Shown here piece by piece: positions 22,659-27,355 of a DNA stretch of 27,355 bases. Position 1 is the first letter of the stretch. The number at the start of each line of letters is the position of its first letter. The notes below the pieces were generated by a model. The model did no database searches, had not been told where the DNA came from, and saw nothing but the letters and a program-made list of their open reading frames with translations. Both the position numbers and the translations under genes were made by a program. The stretch is taken from the NCBI GenBank assembly GCA_003223775.1, contig QHWK01000119.1, forward strand, positions 1 to 27,355, written 5' to 3'. Source of the stretch: Acidobacteriota bacterium. Its GTDB lineage: Bacteria; Acidobacteriota; Vicinamibacteria; Vicinamibacterales; CAVVIG01.

Positions 22659-24098
22659 TCAGGCTCGATCCTGTTTGAGCGGCGTCGTGAACAGCAGGCC
22701 GTTGTCGCGCGCCTGATCGACGGTGAAGCGCATCAGCAGGAAGCGATCGAGCAGCACCACCGGCGGGCCGAGGTACACGAAAAAGCTCATCGCCTGCCCG
22801 AGCATCGTCGCCCACGACCGCTCGAAGAGGTACACCGTGAGCCAGAAGACGACCGTCGCGAACGCGACGAAGATGTCGCGGTGCCAGATCAGCCCGCGGA
22901 AGACGGCGTATGCGAAGCCGACGAGCACGCCGAAGGCGAACACCGGAGCGAACATCAGCGGCGCGCCGAAGTCGATATAGGACTCGGCGGAGTAACCGAA
23001 CGCGATGCTCGTGTCGTTCTCGCGGCCGGCGACGTGGACGTTCGCGTACTTGCGGACCTCTTCGGAGTCGGACGGCAGCTCGGGTTTGTCGGGGAAGAAG
23101 ATCCGGGGCGTCACGATGTGTCGAAGCGCCGCGCCGAAGATCTCGCCGTCGGTGTGCGCGATGACCTTCGGCACGCGCTCCAGCGCGAGCGCCGGATAGT
23201 AGATCGCCCACAGCCGCTCGACGAGAACGTCGGCCGTGTTCCAGACGTCCGACGGATCGGCGTTCATGAACGCCGACGCGAGATCGCGCACGCGGTCGAT
23301 GCGCGCGCTGCGCGAGTTGGCGAACTGATCGAGCTCGACGAACTCGCGCCGGTACTGGGTGCGGATGCCCATCCACACCAGGCCGAGCACGACGGCGACG
23401 ACGCCCGACGTCACGACCGCGATCCAGTGCTGGCGGTTCCGGCGATCGAAGACCTCGAGCACCGCGAGCGCCGCGAGCACGACCGGCTCGCGGAAGCCGG
23501 CGAAGAATCCCGTGATGCCGAGCACGACCTCGATGCCGACGACCGTCGCAATCAGGCTCCAGCGCGGCGTCGGCCGGCACAAGCGGCGCAGCAGCAGGAA
23601 CAGGACGCCGAGGCGCACGCTGTCGAGCGTGGTGATGATCTGCCGGAACGACGGGAACGACGGCGCGATCGCGAGCAGGGATCCCTCGACGAAGATGCTG
23701 GCGACGTAGAGCGTCACGAGGAGGCCCATGCTGAACGCGAAGCCGGGCCGCGGGATGCTGTAGTCGGGCGGCTTGCGCAGAAGAAGGCCCACCTTGATGC
23801 CGGCGGCGAGCGCGAGGCAGCACCCCAGGCCGAGCAGCACCATCGGACGGTAGTCGGTCGAGGTGATCGCGAGCAGCGTGCGCCCCGTGACGCCGTTGTA
23901 GAAGACGCCGAGGCTCACCTGCGACCACTGGAAGCAGAGCGCGATCGGCAGCGCGTACACGTGGTCGTGCGTCGAGGTCAGCTTGATGCACAGCCACAGC
24001 ACGACGACCGCCGCCGGCGCGATCCAGTCGGGGATCACGATCCAGGTGATCAGGCAGGCGAGGCCGACGGCAACGAGTTCGAGATCAGCAAAGCGCAT
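22659..24098 (-). CDS. Wzy-like oligosaccharide repeat-unit polymerase
   Basis: A 479-residue integral membrane protein with about 11-12 hydrophobic segments. Early ones are LVAVGLACLITWIVIP and PAAVVVLWLCI; late ones are LMFAPVFAFGVLVGFAYAVF and IFVAFATVVFWLTVYLF. The large loop at about residues 235-365 carries HIVTPRIFFPDKPELPSDSEEVRKYANVHVAGRENDTSIAFGYSAESYIDFG. A PRxxxPDKP motif followed by G..aE.YidfG is typical of O-antigen/EPS polymerases. It would join lipid-linked repeat units in the periplasm. It overlaps the upstream GT4 gene by 14 bp. It is distinct from the ligase-family protein at 14494, so the locus has two such membrane enzymes. Confidence 0.85.
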   Translation of the reverse strand: MRFADLELVAVGLACLITWIVIPDWIAPAAVVVLWLCIKLTSTHDHVYALPIALCFQWSQVSLGVFYNGVTGRTLLAITSTDYRPMVLLGLGCCLALAAGIKVGLLLRKPPDYSIPRPGFAFSMGLLVTLYVASIFVEGSLLAIAPSFPSFRQIITTLDSVRLGVLFLLLRRLCRPTPRWSLIATVVGIEVVLGITGFFAGFREPVVLAALAVLEVFDRRNRQHWIAVVTSGVVAVVLGLVWMGIRTQYRREFVELDQFANSRSARIDRVRDLASAFMNADPSDVWNTADVLVERLWAIYYPALALERVPKVIAHTDGEIFGAALRHIVTPRIFFPDKPELPSDSEEVRKYANVHVAGRENDTSIAFGYSAESYIDFGAPLMFAPVFAFGVLVGFAYAVFRGLIWHRDIFVAFATVVFWLTVYLFERSWATMLGQAMSFFVYLGPPVVLLDRFLLMRFTVDQARDNGLLFTTPLKQDRA

Positions 24099-25317
24099 TC
24101 GAGTGCTCGAGTTCCTGAGTGGCGAAAACCGAAGCCCACGCGGCGGCGAACCGATCGGCGCCGTACGCGAAAGACGAGGCGTGCGCGGCGCGGCCGGCGG
24201 CCGCGAGCGCGTCCGGCCGCGTGAGGAAGTATTCGATCCCGGCGGCGATCGACGGCGCGTCGGCGGCGCCGCACACCCAGCCGTCCACTTCGTGCGCGAC
24301 CAGATCCGGCAGGTCGCCGCTCGGCGTCACGATCGACGGCACGCCGGACACCTTCGCCTCGACGACGACATTGCCGAACGCCTCGCGCTGTTCGGGCCTG
24401 CTCGGGCAGCAGTGCAGGCTCGCGTGCGCCATCAACTCGGGCACGTCCTCACGGTAGCCCAGAAAGGCGACTGCGCCGTCGAGATCGGGCCGCGCCGCGC
24501 GCGCGCGCAGCGACGCGCGATGACCGCGGTTGGCGGGCGCTTCCCAGCCGTCGATGTCGCCGACCACGTCGAGCGTCGCCTCGAGGCCGCGGCCGCGGAC
24601 GATCGCGAGCGCGTCGAGCAGCAGATCCAGACCCTTCTCCGGAATGATCTGCCCGACGAAGATGAGGCGGCCGGGGATCCGCGGCGCATCGGGATCCCAC
24701 GCGCCCGCGCGGCGCGGCGCCATGTTGACGATCGTCCGCGCCTTGCCAGGCCGGATGCCGTGCGCGAGCAGTTCGCCGCGCGTGAACTCGGAGTTGGCGA
24801 CGAACTGATCGACGAACGGATCGATCGCGAAGCGCCACAGGAGGCGATTGAACGTGCCGCCGGGCGGCGCGTTGCCGAGCCGCGCGATCGTACGGACGCC
24901 GCGCAGCCGCAGCCACCACAGCGCCGGCGCGTTCCTCAGCACCGCATGAAATTCCGGCAGCAGGACGTGCGTCGGCCTGACGCGGCGGGCGACGCGCATG
25001 AGGTCCGCGCTGACGCGCACCGTCTCGGCGATCATTCCGGCGACGATTCCCGGCGTGAGGTTGCGGCGGCGCATCGGATACCGGTAGGGGCCGACGCTCC
25101 ACGTGGCGCCGCTCGCCTCCGCCAGCGGCGTGATGCGGAAATTCTCCCAGCCGTTGACGATTGCATGCGTCGCCGCGCCGCGCTCGCGGAGCACGCGCAG
25201 CACCTCGAACGTGATGCGCTCGAGGCCGCCCGCGATCACCATGCCGCCGCAGCAGGCGACGACGCGCTGCGGCGCCGACGCCCGGTCGGGCTCGGGCCCC
25301 GGCGACCGCAAAATCAC
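24085..25317 (-). CDS. GT4 glycosyltransferase (start uncertain)
   Basis: 410 residues from GTG 25317. Family sequence is clear from about residue 15: QRVVACCGGMVIAGGLERITFEVLRVLRERGA, ARLGNAPPGGTFNRLLWR, FVANSEFTRGELLAHGI. The donor half has LIFVGQIIPEKGLDLLLDALAIV and SLHCCPSRPEQREAFGNVVVEAKVSGVPSIVTPSGDLPDLV, where REAFGNVVVEA gives the E-x7-E loop. No ribosome-binding site supports either GTG 25317 or ATG 25350. The frame continues upstream into what looks like the C-terminal remains of the preceding GT4 gene, so the original start was probably lost or altered at the lesion there. The last 14 bp overlap the polymerase gene. Confidence 0.8.
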   Translation of the reverse strand: MILRSPGPEPDRASAPQRVVACCGGMVIAGGLERITFEVLRVLRERGAATHAIVNGWENFRITPLAEASGATWSVGPYRYPMRRRNLTPGIVAGMIAETVRVSADLMRVARRVRPTHVLLPEFHAVLRNAPALWWLRLRGVRTIARLGNAPPGGTFNRLLWRFAIDPFVDQFVANSEFTRGELLAHGIRPGKARTIVNMAPRRAGAWDPDAPRIPGRLIFVGQIIPEKGLDLLLDALAIVRGRGLEATLDVVGDIDGWEAPANRGHRASLRARAARPDLDGAVAFLGYREDVPELMAHASLHCCPSRPEQREAFGNVVVEAKVSGVPSIVTPSGDLPDLVAHEVDGWVCGAADAPSIAAGIEYFLTRPDALAAAGRAAHASSFAYGADRFAAAWASVFATQELEHSNALC

Positions 25318-26395
25318 CGACCGCGCCGCGCGGACGAGCGCCGTCGTCATCGCCGTGAAGCCGGCCGAGCGGAAACTGGCGTCCGGTGCAGTCGTGCACG
25401 AGATCTGGGGCGCAGCCCACGGCGTCGCTGACGACCACCGGCAGCCCGGTCGCGAGCGCCTCGTTGACCACCAGGCCCCATGTCTCGGAACGATCGCTCG
25501 GCAGCGCGAGGCAGTCGGCAATCGCGTACGCGCGCCCGAGCTCGGTCTGGTTGAGGAACCCGAGGATGTTCAGATCGACGTCGAGCCGAGCGGCTTCCGC
25601 GCGCACGGCGTCCTCGAGCGGGCCGGCGCCGGCGACGACAAGCGTCGTCGGCCTCTCGAGACGCGCCACCGCGCGCACGAGATCGAGCGGCCGCTTGCGA
25701 TCGACGAGTTTGCCGGCGAAGAGCACGGCGAACCCACGATCGTCGATGCCGATCTCGCGGCGCGCGGCCGCGCGCGCGTCGCGCGTCTGATACGGCGCCG
25801 CGGTCCTCGCGAACAACTCGTGGTCCACGCCGTGCGGCACGCGGAACACGCGGTGATCGGGAATCCCGAATCGCCGCAGGTAGCGGTCGACGCGCGTCCC
25901 TGGAGAGAGGTGGCCGTCGAACATCCGCAGCCGCCGCCACGTTTTCAGCGCCCACAGAGGACGGCGCCACCCTATCGGCGCGCTGTCCAGGTGCGAGTCG
26001 CCGCGATAGAGCGCCGGCACGCCGAGGCGGCGGCAGTCGGCGAGCGCGCGCACGAGCGTCTTCGAGTACCAGCCGGTGATCATCACGACGTCGGGCGTCG
26101 TCGACGCGATGACGTCGCCGATCTCGGGCACGTCGACGCCGCGGAAGCTGTCGCTGTCGATCCGCTCGCCGGCGCGCGCCTCTCGGACGACGATCGATCG
26201 GTAGCCGCCGGTCAGCGGCACGTCCCACTCGAACGCGCGATCGAACCCGACGCCCTGCTGCTCCGCCGTCGGCCTGACGGCGTAGACCACCGTCAGCGCG
26301 ATCTCCGGCGCGTGCTCGTGAATGTGGCGAAACCACGGCGCGTAGTACTGAATCGGATGCGTGAGCACGACCGTGAGCCGCACCGGACGGGTCAT
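25318..26395 (-). pseudogene. GT4 glycosyltransferase with broken 3' end
   Basis: From ATG 26395, 344 codons read cleanly. They include VRLTVVLTHPIQYYAPWFRHI, DVVMITGWYSKTLVRAL, YRGDSHLDSAP, FRVPHGVDHELFA and FAVLFAGKLVDRKRPLDLVRAV. The donor loop is SDRSETWGLVVNEALATGLPVVVSDAVGCAPDLVHDCTGRQFPLG, ending at 25364. The frame then turns into shadow sequence with no stop for hundreds of codons. A GT4-like tail, GFTAMTTALVRAARSV, appears in the next frame just after 25364 and runs straight into the following gene. The usual last 20-40 residues and the stop are missing. The ATG overlaps the stop of the upstream gene (ATGA). The N-terminus resembles GT4 proteins of lipid-carrier-linked glycan loci. 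A catalytic fold lacking only the final helix might still work. Confidence 0.75.
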
Positions 26396-27355
26396 GCGGC
26401 CACCCGGTCGAAGATGGCCGCCAACTCTCGCGCGAGGCACTGCGCCGACACCGCCGACGCGCGCTCCAGCCTGATGTCTTCCGGCTGAAAGACGGCGTCG
26501 GCAGCGATCGCGCGCAGATGGCGCGTCATCGCCGCGACCTGCTCTTCGCCGGGACCCGCGTCGCCGTAGGTCACGAGACGGACCGTCGGTTCGCGGCCGA
26601 CGTCTCGGAGCGTCGACACGACACTGCTGGCCTCGTGGAAGAGCGCGAGGACCGGGCGGCGCGCGATGATCGCTGAATAGAGCTTGCTCGCCGTATAGTG
26701 CCGCTCGGCGCTGCCGAGGAGCAGGATCGCCGACGCGCGCGTGAGGACGCGGAGCGCGTCGAGATAATCGAAGCGGCCGGGCGTTTCGGTGATCGCATCG
26801 GCGACGCCGCATTCCTCCGCGATGGGCCGCACGCGGTACGCGTCCGACGACGACTGATTGCTCGTGCCGACGAAATGCAGCCGCAGGCGCGCGGCTTTCG
26901 GATCGTCGCGCCGCGCCCGCTCGAGCGCGCGCAGCAGCGCGCGCAGCGTTTCGGTGCCGGTCGGCAGGAGCGTGCCCGCGTAGCACAGATGCACGAGGCC
27001 GTCCGCGCGATCGAAGGGCGACGGCCCGGTCGATCGGCGCCCGGCCGCCGCGGCATCCGACATGTCGAACCCGAGCGGGATCACGGCATGCGGCACGCGC
27101 GCCGCCTCGGGAATCCGGTTGACGATGCTGTCGATCGTCCCCTGCGAGGCGGCGACGATCGCGTCGGCGGCCGCGACAACGCGCGGCTCGAGCCAGACGC
27201 CGAGACGCCGCGACGCACGGCTCTTCCAGTCGGGATGGCCGTTCGATCCGCCGCCGACTGTGCGGCCCCACGCGCCGACCCACGGATCCTGGTAATCGAT
27301 CACGAACGGCACGTCGAACGCGCGCTTCAGGCGCGGGCCGAGCAGCGCCGGATAG
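26392..27355 (-). CDS. GT-B glycosyltransferase (5' partial)
   Basis: The frame is open to the window edge, so the N-terminus is outside; 320 codons are visible. It starts PALLGPRLKRAFDVPFVIDYQDPWVGAWG, a YQDPW motif common in GT4-like enzymes of polysaccharide clusters. VVAAADAIVAASQGTID, AVIPLGFDMSD and LVHLCYAGTLLPTGTETL (start of the donor domain) follow, then LHFVGTSNQS and HYTASKLYSAIIARRPVLALFHE in place of a classic E-x7-E loop. Its stop overlaps the next ATG by 4 bp, making it the first visible gene of the long minus-strand operon. A GTG at 27312 is not the real start. Confidence 0.82.
   Translation of the reverse strand, partial: YPALLGPRLKRAFDVPFVIDYQDPWVGAWGRTVGGGSNGHPDWKSRASRRLGVWLEPRVVAAADAIVAASQGTIDSIVNRIPEAARVPHAVIPLGFDMSDAAAAGRRSTGPSPFDRADGLVHLCYAGTLLPTGTETLRALLRALERARRDDPKAARLRLHFVGTSNQSSSDAYRVRPIAEECGVADAITETPGRFDYLDALRVLTRASAILLLGSAERHYTASKLYSAIIARRPVLALFHEASSVVSTLRDVGREPTVRLVTYGDAGPGEEQVAAMTRHLRAIAADAVFQPEDIRLERASAVSAQCLARELAAIFDRVAA

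Noticed and set aside
22881..24224. Long plus-strand open frame opposite the Wzy-like polymerase
   Set aside because: The composition is that of antisense shadow (Arg/Asp/His/Glu-rich), while the minus strand has clear membrane helices and family motifs.
1..27355. Very frequent GATCG/GCGATCGC words, reminiscent of the cyanobacterial HIP1 octamer
   Set aside because: Not counted, and high GC plus common Asp/Arg/Ile codon pairs could explain it. A count of GCGATCGC against a codon-shuffled control would decide.

Overview
The window is very GC-rich, densely coded bacterial DNA with third positions mostly G or C. It has the envelope-glycan genes of a Gram-negative bacterium. Codon style, the FHA-GAF-SpoIIE phosphatase, the small repeat families and the mix of surface-glycan genes suggest Acidobacteriota (Vicinamibacteria-like). 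That placement is an inference; no rRNA or other marker gene is present. No tRNA, rRNA, CRISPR array, transposase or phage gene was seen.

Layout. (1) 1-2923, plus strand: the 3' part of a JmjC/cupin-type oxygenase, a nucleotidyltransferase-fold protein overlapping it by 4 bp, two small proteins and a secreted protein of unknown function. (2) 2930-4585, minus strand: an FHA-GAF-SpoIIE signalling phosphatase, divergent from truA (4628-5422). (3) 5423-5629: a low-complexity CT-rich element closed by a perfect 14-bp inverted repeat. (4) 5669-10545, plus strand: a Wzm/Wzt-type ABC polysaccharide exporter with three glycosyltransferases, one broken. (5) 10544-10600: a REP-like double palindrome, then a broken DUF3810-type metallopeptidase gene on the minus strand. 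(6) 11577-15777, plus strand: a secreted beta-sandwich protein, a Wzc-type tyrosine autokinase and an O-antigen-ligase-family membrane protein. (7) 15809-15840: a C4AAT repeat that is a canonical G-quadruplex motif on the minus strand. (8) 27355 down to 15868, minus strand: an almost gapless operon with three GT4 genes, a Wzy-like polymerase, another GT4, an O-carbamoyltransferase, a broken GDP-fucose-synthase-like gene and a GT4 fused to an initiating sugar-phosphate transferase, followed by a geranylgeranyl-reductase-like flavoprotein with its own promoter-like box.

How it fits together (inference). The minus-strand operon has what is needed to start, extend, decorate and polymerise a lipid-linked oligosaccharide. 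The Wzc-type kinase and the ligase-family protein across the quadruplex repeat would control chain length and transfer. The Wzm/Wzt block is a second, ABC-dependent export route. No Wzx flippase and no Wza outer-membrane exporter are visible.

Most notable pattern: at least five genes are broken at family-conserved positions, often with a block of tens of expected codons missing together with a frame change: the GT2 near 8255, the DUF3810 gene near 11115 and 10735, the GT4/sugar-transferase boundary near 17714, the fucose synthase at 19199-19202, and a GT4 near 25360. The ligase start near 14417 may be another. This is either true decay or recombination of a glycan locus, or systematic assembly loss; read mapping would decide.
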